A DNA stretch of 64,000 bases, taken from Macrothele yani (lineage: Eukaryota; Arthropoda; Arachnida; Araneae; Macrothelidae). Both the position numbers and the translations under genes were made by a program. Positions 1-10,865 of the stretch are shown here, in pieces. The notes under the pieces were generated by a model. It saw nothing but the letters and a program-made list of their open reading frames with translations. It searched no databases and had not been told where the DNA came from. The DNA is taken from contig CM077002.1 in the NCBI GenBank assembly GCA_039090855.1, forward strand, positions 82,898,194 through 82,962,193, read 5' to 3'. Numbering within the stretch: the stretch's first letter is position 1; every line of letters begins with the position of its first letter.

Positions 1-1140
1 TTAACCTACCAGGGACCTTTCCGCCAGTAGAAAGAAACGGCCATTGGCAGCCCTGTTGAGAGAAATCAACAATTAGCATGTAGATTTTACACACACAGGT
101 AAGGTTTAGGCTCGACTAGCTATACCTGTTACAGTCATTTGAGCCAACTACGAGAAACAGAGTGACAATTAGGTGGAACCTAGAGACACACGATCCGAAA
201 GTGGGTAGACAAAGAGATATCAGAAGATATGGCCACGAGTGTGCGTCACGACGCAATGGCGTCACACAACGCCAAGATAAAAACTACTCAGTAGTAGTAG
301 GGACAGAGAATGATGGGGAGATAGATGCCTTTGTTTTTAACCGGTGGGCCTGTTCCCGGAGTCCAACAGCTTATCGTGCCCATCCGACGCTCGGTGGATA
401 TTTAGTAGTTCGAATGTTTCTAACCTAACTGGAACCTTTCCTCCAGAAGACAGAAACATTGATCACAAGGCCATTCGCAGCTCTGTTGAGAGAAATCAAC
501 AATCAGCTTGTGGACTTTACACTCACAGGAAGGCTTGACCAGCTACATCAGTTAAAGGCTTCTGGGCCGAGTAGGGAAACGGAAGGACACTAAGTGGAAC
601 CTAGAAACTACTGACATCACACGTAATGGGGAGGGGGGAGGAATAGGCGCCCTGATTTTTAAGTGGGGGAGGTGTAGTACCCGGAGTTCAATGGCTTAAC
701 GTGCACATCCGACGCACGGCGGATAATTTGGTGGTTCGAACGTTTCTAATTTCCTGGGATCGAACCGATGTCTAACACATTTGTAGGCAGAAACACTGAC
801 CACTAGGCCATCAGCGGCCCGTTGAGAGGAATTGACTGACTGCCAAGTAACTCATCAACCATTCATGTCAGTCCACAGGGGTTTCGACATCAAGCCAGCT
901 ACGCCTGCACCGGCTTTTGGGCAGGAGGTGGAAGCAAAAGTAAGTAAGTGGAGTCTAGCGACTCACGATAGGACAGTTAGTAAACAGAGCTACTGGAGTG
1001 CGTCTCACGAGCGACTCACGTCACACGACGTCAAAGTGCACCCCAGTGGACTCGGGGAGAGTGCTAGACAGAGAGGGAAGGCAAGGAAGGAGGAACAGAC
1101 GCCCTTAATTTACAACCGGGAGCAGTACCCGTAGCCCGTG
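1..1140. repeat. Degenerate tandem repeat, about 330-450 bp units
   Basis: Three diverged copies of one unit follow each other. A GTTGAGAGRAAT block recurs at 55, 485 and 821. A CCGGAGTYCAAYRGCTTAWCGTG-like block recurs near 355 and 681 and, more weakly, near 1128. A block reading gaacctagagac or similar lies between them. Spacing varies (430 and 336; 326 and 447), so units have suffered indels. No coding sequence is recognised; the short open frames here have no familiar motifs. It may be an old satellite or the edge of a larger array running off the left side of the window. Confidence 0.7.
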
Positions 1141-1180
1141 GGCTTAATGTGCTCGTGTGGCTCAACCCTCATGCACTAAA

Positions 1181-1256
1181 ATGATTTTTATCGTTATTTA
1201 TGATTTTTATTGTCATTTATGATTTTTATTGACATTTATGATTTTTATTATCGTTT
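1181..1256. repeat. Minisatellite, 19-bp unit, four copies
   Basis: The unit ATGATTTTTATYGTYATTT is repeated four times with small changes, starting at 1181, 1200, 1219 and 1238. The surrounding 1141-1500 is AT-rich and shows no gene. Confidence 0.85.
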
Positions 1257-1499
1257 TGAAGAAAAAAGTGATGCTTTAATCCCTGTTTTCAAACGGCATT
1301 TTTTGTTTTTATTGCAACTGAATTTTTATTGTGAATAATTTCCAGTATGTGTTTGGATCTTTTACATTGCTGTGCTAGAGTGATATAACAGTTATCCCAA
1401 TTTGAAATGAGATTTTTTTAGGACTTTTATGTGGCTGTGCTAGAGTAGTACCATAGTTAAGTGCTTCCCTCAAAAAAGGAGGTTCGAGTGACCTGCTTT

Positions 1500-2440
1500 T
1501 TCATAGTATCTTTCAGTTAACTCATAGATTATACTGTATAAGCTATTGAATTTAAGTTTAAATGATAACTGATATCATGATTTGAGATCTTTCCTTCAAT
1601 TCCTGCTATAACGAGGAGAGCAATATTTTGAAAAGTAGAAATTTCTTTTCTGTGAGTTTGAGTAAAACTCCCCATATTGCACTTCCATAAGTTAGCATGA
1701 GGCTAAAGCAAGTTTTAGCGAGGCTCCACTTATCTTTCAAGTTTTGATCGTGGAAGCTAAACAGGCACGTTACTTTTAACGTTTCCAGCATATTTAAAAA
1801 CATGTTTATTCATCTAAGCAAATTACCCATCGTGAATCCAAGGTAGTGTACTTTCTGATTAAAAGGGTTTTCTTTTTCCTTAATAAAAGGTTCATCCATT
1901 GTCTGGCTGACAGAAATTGTTTTTTCTGGCTAATGGGATTGCCTGTGTTTTATCCGTATTTATTTTGATCTTACAATTTATAAAATATGGCTCTATTTAA
2001 TTGACAAAGTGCTGCAACATAAATGCAACCGATTTTAATTTTGTAAAGTAATGTAATAATGTGCTATAATTATAGTACAGCATTTAAATTTTATGAGTAA
2101 TAATATGCTATTTCTATATCATCAGCACACAACGCAACGGTCAGATTTCTCCTGATTTCTGTAGGGAAATCAGAGGTAAAAATAGAGTACAGCGTAGGTA
2201 CAAGCCCACTTCCTTGTAGCACTCCGGCTTGTACATTTCTAAGAACAATTTTTTCCCTCTCAGATTTACATAGAATTTTCTGTTTCGTAAGTTAGATTTT
2301 GTAATATAATTCATTTGCGTCATCTTGAACAAGAGCGGAAATGATGAAACTTCCCGTGATGGGCGAACCCTGTGGCTTAACCGGTAAGTCGGGTTCAAGA
2401 GTACGATTCTACGAAACACAAAGCGGTTTTCTTTCACTTC
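1500..2440 (-). pseudogene. Decayed Jockey-like LINE reverse transcriptase
   Basis: Read on the minus strand across several frames, this stretch retains the order of a Jockey/CR1-group reverse transcriptase. From 5' to 3' it has NRKFYVNL (about 2290-2270), then AGVLQGSGLVPTLY with the QGS motif (about 2225-2180), then ALCADDIEIA, in which the usual YADD catalytic box reads CADD (about 2125-2110). Next come KIKINTDKTQAI (about 1960-1925), YLGFTMG (about 1840) and LTYGSAIWG (about 1690-1660), which is the conserved region after the polymerase. Stops and frameshifts interrupt it throughout, so it is not functional. No endonuclease domain or poly(A) end is visible. The family call rests on motif order and spacing. 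Confidence 0.75.
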
Positions 2441-2819
2441 CGCGCTCTTGTATAAGACTAAATCTATAATAATAAAAATGTCGTGTTTGTCTGCCTGTAC
2501 AGAAGAAACTATTGAACGTTATGACTTAAAATTCGGCAGGAATTTGTAGCGGAACATGGGGATGTGCACTTGGTAGCCTCCTTTTGTTTTTGAAATTCAT
2601 ATTTGCAAATGTTTTATTTATTTATTTAGTTTTTTAAGCTTTCAACTGTTGTTGAAGAAAACATTATTGAAAATTGATCCGGCGGTATGCTGTGCTATAA
2701 GCGCACGCAATAATACTTCATTTCATTACACACTTGCACAACAATATTTCTTTACGCTTTGTGTAAACGCAACAGTATTTCATTGCATTCTTGCGTAAAC
2801 TACGAGAACGACACGACGA
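2441..2819. other. No gene seen
   Basis: AT-rich sequence between the LINE relic and the inverted-repeat complex. I see no coding motifs or strong repeats, apart from a phrase similar to other dispersed repeats (cgtgtttgtctgcctgtac). Confidence 0.5.
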
Positions 2820-3059
2820 TTACGTGCGGGAAGCGACCTTGCGCCAGGCGACCCGGTGGAAAATCGCGCGCGAAGCGACCCTGTTATATTCCATCGTGGA
2901 CGAAGCGACCCTGCTAATCGAAAAAATTTACTTATATATATATATACAAATCGTAGTCAAATTATTTACATCTAATTAATTAATTACTTGCATCAAGTTT
3001 TTTATACTAAATACAAGTTTTTAATATCATTTTACATATATATGTATATATATATACAT

Positions 3060-3417
3060 ACAAATCGTAGTCACATTATTTACACCTAATTAATTAAGTA
3101 CTCACATCTTCTGAATTTTGATAGCTTGACGCTTTCAGGTATTTTTTAAGGTCTTTAGAATTTCCAAATCCGCCATGATATTACGAATGCGTTCTTCTAC
3201 TTGTATACACATTTTCTTCCTGTTTGGACCAAGATCTCTTAATTCTTTTAATTGTTGTTTGTGCATCACACGTCAAATTTTGATATTTAAAGACCTTAAA
3301 AAATGCCTGAAAGAATTAAGCTATCTTTCCAAGTTGGACTAAGGACAAAAGCTGCAAAATTCAGAAGATGTAACTACTTAATGAATTAGATGTAAATAAT
3401 TTGACTACGATTTGTAT
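3060..3417. mobile_element. Small foldback MITE, about 110-bp inverted arms
   Basis: The left arm (3062-3165) begins CAAATCGTAGTCACATTATT and ends ATTTTTTAAGGTCTTTA. The right arm (3283-3417) is its imperfect reverse complement and ends GACTACGATTTG. About 115 bp of unique DNA separates them. The outer ends match those of the surrounding element at 2946-4551, so both belong to one family. No open frame of note. Confidence 0.8.
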
Positions 3418-3423
3418 ATATAT

Positions 3424-4400
3424 ATCATCATCATCATCATCATCAACCATTATCGATCCACTGCTGGACGAAGGTCTCCCCAAGTTTCCTCCACAACGGT
3501 CCGTCTTGTGCCAGTCTCCGCCATTTCACTCCCGCATACTTTCGAATTGCATCCACCTATCGCCCATGTGGTCTTCTTCTGGGTCTTTTCCTGTCCCTTG
3601 GAATCCAATCTAAAATTTCGGCTGTCCATCGATGGTCTGTCCTTCTGGCAGTATGTCCAGCCCATTGCCATTTCAGGGATTTACCTCTGATCATGATGTC
3701 TTCCACTCTTGTCATTTTTCTGATTCACGAGATTCTCTTTTTATCTCTCCTGGTTACACCAAGCACGCACCTCTCCATGCGTCTTTGAGTTGTATGCAGC
3801 CTTTGTATGTCTCTTTTAGTTAAGGTCCACGTCTCTGCACCATACGTAATCACTGGAAGGATGCACTGATCAAACACTTCTCTTTTAAGACATAATGGCA
3901 TATTGCTGTTGAAAATTATGCTGTTTCTTCCAAAAGCTCTCCAGGCAAGTTTTGTACGCCGATTAATTTCTTCATCAATGTGACCCTCACTTGATATCTG
4001 CTGTCCAAGATAAACGTACGTGTCTGTTATCTCCAGCTTTTCTCCATCAATCGATAAATCTTCATTTCTTGTTAAAGCATTGAACATCACTTTTGTCTTC
4101 TGAAAGTTCATTTTTAATCCCACTTCTTTAGTCTTGTCAGCAAGTTCCTGGATCATACTCTGCAGCTCTGATGGGGTAGTTGCAAAAATGACTACATCAA
4201 CAGCAAAACGAAGGTGGGTTAGATAATCTCCATTAATTTTTATCCCTTTGTTTTCCCAGTTCAGTAATTGAAAGACATTTTCCAATGTGACATTAAAGAG
4301 CTTCGGAGATATGGTGTCACCTTGTCTCACTCCCTTTCCAATTTTTATGTGTTTTGTATTTTCAAACAGCCGAATCTTTGCACTTGCATTTTCATAGATG
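3424..4400 (-). pseudogene. RTE-clade LINE, 3' fragment (copy 1)
   Basis: On the minus strand this carries the last third of the LINE protein: the RQGDTISPKLF box, the polymerase core reading FAVDVVIFA (FADD changed to FAVD), the YGAETWTLTKRDIQ region, and part of the RTE tail. The coding part 4330-3725 is open, but later frames are shifted. The 3' end is a run of ATC triplets at 3424-3441, the microsatellite tail typical of RTE elements. The copy is cut off on its 5' side near 4400, where it meets a TA-rich stretch with a short duplication of TTTTCATAGATGTT. Confidence 0.9.
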
Positions 4401-4561
4401 TTGATATATATTTTTCATTTTCATAGATGTTTGATATATATATATATATATATATATAATGATATTAAAAACTTGTGTTTAGTATAAAAAACTTGATGTA
4501 AGTAATTAATTAATTAGACGTAAGTAATTTGACTACGATTTGTATATATATATATAAGTAA

Positions 4562-7500
4562 GGGATGTAAGGTAAGGTGATGCGTAACATCACAGCCTCT
4601 CCTTGACAAATGTCAAATCCGCCTTCTGGTGGTGCATCGTGTTCCCACAAAAGGGGCTCTGACGACCGCCAATAGCGGTATAACTATACCACCGGGATTA
4701 GAGGAAATGCTATCCCACACTCACCAACCCGCTTGGCCAGCGTGGTGAGTCATGGCCAAACCCCTCCAAAATGACTCCACAACTTAAATCTTGGCCCTCA
4801 GTCTCCGGCAGCTGGAATGTACCTGGCCAAGGCAGCGGCCAGTGCGACATGAAGGCAGAGGGTGCTAAGAATCACCGGAGGACCGGACTAGGCTGCCATC
4901 TGATGCTGACCTTGGCTACGTATAATGGACGCTCCCTATCTTCTGATTCAAGGCTTCTTGAATTGGAAGAGGAACTACAAAGGATCAAGTGGGACATCGT
5001 TGTGTTAAGTGAGGTAAGGAGAAAAGGAGAAGATCTCATTGAACTGAAAAGTGGACATCTCTTCTACTATCGGGGGACTGATACTGGCAGAACTAGTGGT
5101 GTTGGATTCATAATAAACAAGAAACTTAAGGATAAAAGGATAAAGTTGTAGAAGTTGAAAGTTCCTCTGACAGAGCTGCACGACTCGTTATCCAACTCTC
5201 GAGAAGATACCAGGCTCACATTATTCAAACTTATGCACCCACCACAACTCATCCTGAAGAAGAAATTGAAGAATTTTATGAGGAAATTCGTCATCTAAAT
5301 ATTAAAGGTAAGCAGCACTTGAAGATAGTTATGGGAGATTTCAATGCAAAAATAGGGCAACGGCAACAGAATGAAACTTCAGTAGGTAAATTCGGTCACG
5401 ACAACAGAAACCAGCGTGGAAATACTCTCGTTGAGTTTGCAGAGGCAGAAGAGTTTTCATTTTGAACTCCTTTTTCAAGAAAAAGCCGCACAGGAAATGG
5501 ACATGGAGACATCCAAATGGGACGACAAGTGAAATTGATTTTATTATGTGTAACAAAAAATTCGTCATAGAAGACTGCAGTGTGCTAAACAAGTTCAACA
5601 CAGGTAGTGACCATAGATTGGTGAGATGTAAGATGCACCGCAACACTAAACTCGAACGTGGCAATCTCATAAGACAAACAAAATGTATTGACATAACCAA
5701 CCTTAAAAAACACCATAACACCTTCAAGTTGGAACTGAAGAACAGGTTCTCTGCTTTAGAAGGCCTAACATCGGAAGAAGTGGATATTTCTGAAGTTAAC
5801 AGAAAAGTAACCAAAGCTCTTATGGAAACAGCAACAAAATTAGCTGGGTCTAAGAACAAGATGCATGTGAACAAATTATCAGGAAAAACCAAAATGTTGA
5901 TGCAAAAAAGAAGAGAGATGAGGACAACTAAAGAAGATGTTACTTCCATAGCGGAATACATAGAGCTATGCAAGACAGTAAGAAAAAGTATCACTGGTGA
6001 CGTAAGGAAATTCAACTGTGAACTAGTGAGGAAAGCAATTGATAACAACCAAAGCCTAAAGATAGCAAAGGGGCATCTCAGTAAGGGAAGAAAACAGATT
6101 ATGGCACTGAGAAAAGAAGATGGTTCTGTAACAAGAAATAGAGGCGAAATTTTGTCAAGAGTGAAAGATTTCTACTCCAAGTAATGTGAAAGGGATGATG
6201 CATGTACTATAGACATGGAAGGTACCAGTACCAGAGTTCTTCCAGTCCTCCCAGCAGAAGTTGCACATGCAATCAAGAACATGAAGCGGGGAAAAGCTCC
6301 AGGAGAAGATGGAATTACTGTAGACATCATACAAGAAGCAAGTGGAGAAATCGAAACAGTACTCGCCCAAATTTTCACTCGATGCCTTAATGAAGGGAAA
6401 ATTCCTGAGAATTGGAACAATGCTATAATGAACCTGCTACATAAAAAAGGTGACATTGAGGATCTCAGGAACTACAGACCTATCAGCCTCCTATCAGTGG
6501 TTTATAAAATCTTCAGTAAAGTTCTTTCACACCGTTTTAAGGTAACCCTGGACATGGCTCAACGGAGAGAACAAGCTGGATTCAGGAGTGGCTACAGCAC
6601 AATAGATCATATCCACGTACTGAGAGAACTAATTGAAAGAGCGAGGGAATATGAACTTCCATTGTGCATGGCTTTTATCGATTATGAAAAAGCCTTTGAT
6701 TCGGTGAAATCATCAGCAGTTAGAATGGCTCTTAAATCCTGCGGTATTGAAGATGCATACATTAATATTATTAATAACATCTATGAAAATGCAAGTGCAA
6801 AGATTCGGCTGTTTGAAAATACAACACACATAAAAATTGGAAAGGGAGTGAGACAAGGTGACACCATATCTCCGAAGCTCTTTAACGCCACACTGGAAAA
6901 TGCCTTTCAATCACTGAACTGGGAAAACAGAGGGATAAAGATTAATGGAGATTATCTAACCCACCTTCGTTTTGCTGATGACATAGTCATTTTTGCAACT
7001 ACCCCATCAGAGCTGCAGAGTATGATCCAGGAACTTGCTGACAAGAGTAAAGAAGTGGGATTAAAAATGAACTTTCAGAAGACAAAGGTGATGTTCAATG
7101 CTTTTACACGAAATGAAGATTTATCGATTGATGGAGAAAAGCTGGAGATAACAGACACGTACGTTTATCTTGAACATCGGATATCAAGTGAGGGTCACAT
7201 TGATGAAGAAATTAATCGGCGTACAAAACTTGCCTAAAGAGCTTTTGGAAGAAACAGCATAATTTTCAAGAGCAAAATACCATTATGTCTTAAAAGAAAA
7301 GTGTTTGATCAATGCATCCTTCCAGTGCTTACGTATGGTGCAGAGACGTGGACCTTAACTAAAAGAGACATACAAAGGCTGCTGACAACTCAAAGCAGCA
7401 TGGAAAGGCGCATGCTTGGTGTAACCAGGCGAGATAAGAAGAGGAACTCGTGGATCCGAAAAATGACAAGAGTGGAAGACATCATGATCAGAGCTAAATC

Positions 7501-7750
7501 CCTGAAATGGCAATGGGCTGGGCATACTGCCAGAAGGACAGACGATCGATGGACAGCCGAAATTTTAGATTGGATTCCAAAGGACAGGAAAAGACCCAGA
7601 AGAAGACCACATGGGAGATGGGTGCATGAAATTCGAAAGTATGCGGGAGTGTCATGGAAGAGACTGGCACAAGGCAGACCGTTGTGGAGGAAAATTGGGG
7701 AGGCCTTCGTCCAGCAGTGGATTGATAATGGTTGAGAATGATGATGATGT
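4562..7750 (+). mobile_element. Full-length RTE-clade LINE, broken (copy 2)
   Basis: The element runs from GGGATGTAAGG at 4562 to an ATG/GAT triplet tail at 7750, about 3.19 kb. This matches copy 3 (32838-36835) once that copy's insertion is discounted. A 5' untranslated region of about 210 bp contains short hairpins (for example GTGATGCGTAACATCAC and GGTATAACTATACC). One long reading frame with endonuclease then reverse transcriptase follows. No LTRs are present. It has the inverted orientation relative to copy 1 just upstream. Confidence 0.92.
4771..7735 (+). pseudogene. RTE LINE ORF: APE endonuclease plus reverse transcriptase
   Basis: The frame opens with an N-terminal segment containing LATYNGRSL and LSEVRRKGE, the start of an AP-endonuclease-type domain. 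It continues through MGDFNAKIGQ and SDHRLVRCK (endonuclease), then AGFRSGYST, IDYEKAFDSV, RQGDTISPKLF and FADDIVIFA (reverse transcriptase with intact FADD). It ends with KWQWAGHTARR and the RTE-type basic tail. A 7-bp direct duplication (AAGGATA) shifts the frame at about 5130. A second shift lies near 5455, a stop follows at 6182-6184 and another interrupts about 7236. The protein would nick target DNA and copy the RNA at the break. This copy cannot encode it in one piece. Confidence 0.92.
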
Positions 7751-7879
7751 TTATATATAAGTAAAATGATTCGATTAGCAGGGTCGCTTCGTCTACGGTA
7801 AAATATAACAGGGTCGCTTCGCGCACGATTTCCAGAGGTTCACTTGGCGCACGGTCGCTTCGCGCACGTCACCGACACG

Positions 7880-9639
7880 ACAAACGTGATAGAAGCTATT
7901 AAAAATATCCGTTTTTTATTTGCGTAGTAACTTATACGTGCCAATCTATCACATACCTACTGGTGGCTTTATTGAGGCAGACTAATGCTACAAACCTATG
8001 TGGGAGAACACCAGGCTAATGCTACAAACTTAATCGAGAATAGAAGGGAAAATAATAAGAGCTTGCGCCAAAATTTTTATGATGCTCTTCTGAACTGTTA
8101 TGTGTATTCTTTTGCTGCTGTTGCACGTGGGTTTGTTTTGCGTTTTAGACCGCACCTCTCCGTGTGTTGCCCTGCACTAGAAAAAGTTCCAAGCTATTTC
8201 TAAGGGAAGATTTTGATTAGGTTTCTTCAAGCATTGTTTCGAATTTCACGAAATAGGCGCGATTTATAATTAGATATTTGATCTTGCTGTGTAGGCGTTT
8301 CATCCGAAGTGTTACGCGTATCCATACGCCGCAGTTGACAGCGGGTTTGCTTACATTTCAGACCATGGCTCTCCGTGTGTTACTACACGCAATAAATAGT
8401 CCCACTGCTTAAAACGCAATAGTTCCGCGATTCTGTTTGAGAGAAAATAAATTTCAATGAAATGCAAATAGGATACGCGAAATGAAATGCAAATAGGATA
8501 CACGAAATGAAATGTGAGAAAATTCTGAATGTTCTCGCATTTCATTTCTTCAAAGCGTAACATTGCTATTTCCTCATTCGCCCATTCTTCGATCTCACCT
8601 TGACTATATACTTATTTTATCTTGACGTAATCTGTACCCTAAAACAATCTGCAATGGAACACGAGCGACGAGAACTCATGTCAAATGACATCAAAGCTAC
8701 CGTCATGACTGGCATTCTGCAGGAAATTACGTTTTTATTCCACGCATTTAAATCGCACCACCTAATATTCCGTTTCAATTTAAACACCTACAGTTTCCCG
8801 TTTACCTCAGTTTCTCACGAGTATCAAACAACCACAAGATCAATTGTTAAAAGTTGTTGGACGCAAGATGCAAAACTCATGCTTTTCCCATGGCCAGTTC
8901 TGTGTTGGTTGCTCTAGAGTTGGCAAAATTTAAAACCTCTTGATCTTGACTCAAGTGGAAGAAACTCAATATCGTTTAACGGTGGCTCATCAGGAATAAA
9001 CTAAGCTCAATTGCGCTTTTGAAGAAGAACATATTACACTGGCCCCAACAAAATAGAAAATGTAAATGTTTCAAATATTTCAGATTTCCTATAAAGGTAA
9101 TAAAAACTTGGCTTCATCCTACTGAACTTGCACAAATATAAATTTCCTTCTTTTTTTTAAATTCCTTTCTTTTCATTACTGGAATATATTTCAATTAAAT
9201 GTTTCCGTGCAGTAAAATATATTCTAATAATAATTTCAGAAAAATTCGGAAAATCATGGCTCATGAGCTGATTGATGTATTTTGGGCTAAACCGGGCCAA
9301 CACCGGTCACTTAGCCAGTAAATAAATAAAAATATGAAAGAGGTAGAATAAAAAGTTCAAGGCTGGGATTATTACAGTGGTCAGTATCGCGGATCTACTG
9401 GAAAATAGTAAATGATTTTGAACTTTTTACTATGTGAGCAACATATGTAATCTCCCCCCCGGAAATGAAGAAAAATAAATATTTTATTTAATTCTAATTC
9501 GGTTCATTTTATGTTATTTTATTTTATTGCACTTTATTTGATTTTCATTTCATTGCATTTCACTTGTTCTTTTTTTTATTATCCCATGCAGGAGAAAATA
9601 TTGAGACCACATGAGAAACTTGCAAGTGAGTTGCATGTA
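7880..9639. other. No gene seen; short duplications
   Basis: AT-rich DNA without recognisable coding motifs. Two diverged copies of a 50-bp stretch containing CTCTCCGTGTGTT occur at about 8129-8178 and 8340-8390. Confidence 0.5.
8457..8520. repeat. 25-bp direct tandem repeat
   Basis: ATGAAATGCAAATAGGATAC plus CGCGAA or CACGAA occurs at 8457 and 8482, followed by a partial third copy from 8507. Confidence 0.85.
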
Positions 9640-10863
9640 CACTGAAGTGCCAGAAAAACACTGGCACACCAGTCTAATACTTAGTAGGTCCCTCACGGGA
9701 GCGCAGGACTGCAGAAATACGACGGAACATGGACTCCCCTAGCTTCTAGAAATGTGCTGTAGGAAATGCACGCCATACTTCCTGCAGAGCGTTCCACAAT
9801 TCGGGTGTATTCCGAGGTATCGGATTCCTGTGTTCGATAGGGCGTTGCATGACATCCCAAATGTATTCTATCACGTTCAGATCTGGGGACTAGTGTGGGA
9901 TTGGCAACACCCCAAACTCAGATGTATGCTCCTCTAACCATAATGGGGCGTCCCGATACTTGTGTGGATGGATGCACTGTCCTGTTGGAACAGGCCCAAC
10001 CCATCAGCATGAATGCAGGACATGAACGGGTGTACCTTGTCAGAAAGGATGCGCACATAGCGTTGGCCGGTCACAGACGTTTGTAGACGTACCAGGGGTC
10101 ACAGTGAAGTCCAGCTAAACACACCCCATACCATTACGGACCCTCCATCAGTCGGTACAGTTCCCTGTTGACAGGCGGGATCCATGGCTTCATGGGGTTT
10201 GCGCCACACACGAATCCTTCCATCAGCCCGATACAGTTGGAAACGCGACTCGTCAAACCAGGCTACTTGTTTCCAATCATCAAGTGTCCAGTGGCGGTGT
10301 TGCCGTGCCCAAGCGAGGCGCATAGCTCTGTGGCGTGCACCCATCAAGGGGACTCGAGTTGGGCGTCGGCTCCCATAGCACATATCGTGTAGGGTACGTT
10401 GCACAGTCCACACGCTGATGCTTGTTGAGGTTCGAGCATTGAATTCCGATTATACCTGCGAGAGTGTTGCACGCCTATTGCGTGAAACGGTTCTTTACAG
10501 CCGACGATGGTCACGTTCACCCAATGTGTTTTTACGGCCACACTGATGTCGTAGGTTGGAGGTTTCGCCGGAATTCTTGTAGTCACGGTACACCCTTCCA
10601 ATGGTCGTCCGTGAAAATCCGAACTTCGTTTCTACCTCCGAAATACTATGGCCCATTTCACAAGCGCCAACTATGAGACCGCGTTGAAAATCGCTTAAAT
10701 CGCTATTACTCGTCATTTTCATGCGGAAAACAGCTCCGACAGCTGGCAAGGATGTCTGTAGCTTAATATACGCACTGGCGGACGCAACCAAGTACGCGCA
10801 TAGGGGACGTTGCTAATTATTTTGTATAAGCTCGTCTGTACCAGTTTTTCTGGCACTTCAGTG
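9640..10863 (-). mobile_element. Tc1-like transposon A, full length but decayed
   Basis: Inverted ends of about 21 bp, starting CACTGAAGTGCCAGAAAAAC, lie at 9640 and (inverted) at 10863. Each is next to a TA dinucleotide (9638-9639, 10864-10865), the standard Tc1/mariner target duplication. The 1.22-kb body holds a minus-strand transposase relic that fills it. Confidence 0.92.
9700..10720 (-). pseudogene. Tc1-like DD34E transposase, broken (element A)
   Basis: It starts near 10716 (MTSNSDLSDFQRG). The helix-turn-helix DNA-binding part contains GHSISEVETKFGFSRTTIGR. The catalytic half carries WFDESRFQLYRADGR with the first Asp, VMVWGVFS, then QDSASIHTS (second Asp kept, followed by Ser where Asn is usual) and SPDLNVIEYIWDVM with the final Glu. 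Frame changes near 10500 and 10380 and stops near 9930-9900 and 9745 break it. All three catalytic residues are still recognisable. It would have cut and pasted the surrounding element. Confidence 0.88.
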
Positions 10864-10865
10864 TA

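Larger units (their letters stand above)
2946..4551. mobile_element. Foldback/MITE-like element with about 85-bp inverted ends
   Basis: The sequence at about 2946-3034 (ACAAATCGTAGTCAAATT, then TAATTAATTA, then ACTTGCATCAAG) is inverted at about 4456-4551. The ends lie in TA microsatellites, which suggests preference for a TA-rich target. Within it sit a smaller element sharing the same end sequence (3060-3417) and the RTE fragment 3424-4400. No transposase is present, so it would be non-autonomous. Confidence 0.7.
2820..7872. repeat. Large inverted repeat enclosing two opposed RTE LINEs
   Basis: The block at about 2820-2940, which contains GAAGCGACCCTGTTATATT and GAAGCGACCCTGCTAATCG, reappears inverted at about 7758-7872. 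Inside, the 3' part of an RTE LINE (3424-4400, minus) is mirrored by the 3' part of a second copy (about 6780-7750, plus). The arms are therefore about 1.1 kb of shared sequence. The left arm has an extra 0.5 kb of smaller foldback elements between the GAAGCGACC block and the LINE. In the right arm the LINE end runs straight into TATATAAG and then the GAAGCGACC block. The GAAGCGACC motif itself is repeated several times in each arm. Confidence 0.8.

Noticed and set aside
5341..6048. 235-codon open frame opposite RTE copy 2, repeated at 34547-35200 and 50600-50944
   Set aside because: It is the antisense of the LINE coding region and recurs only because the LINE recurs. No motif or independent conservation.
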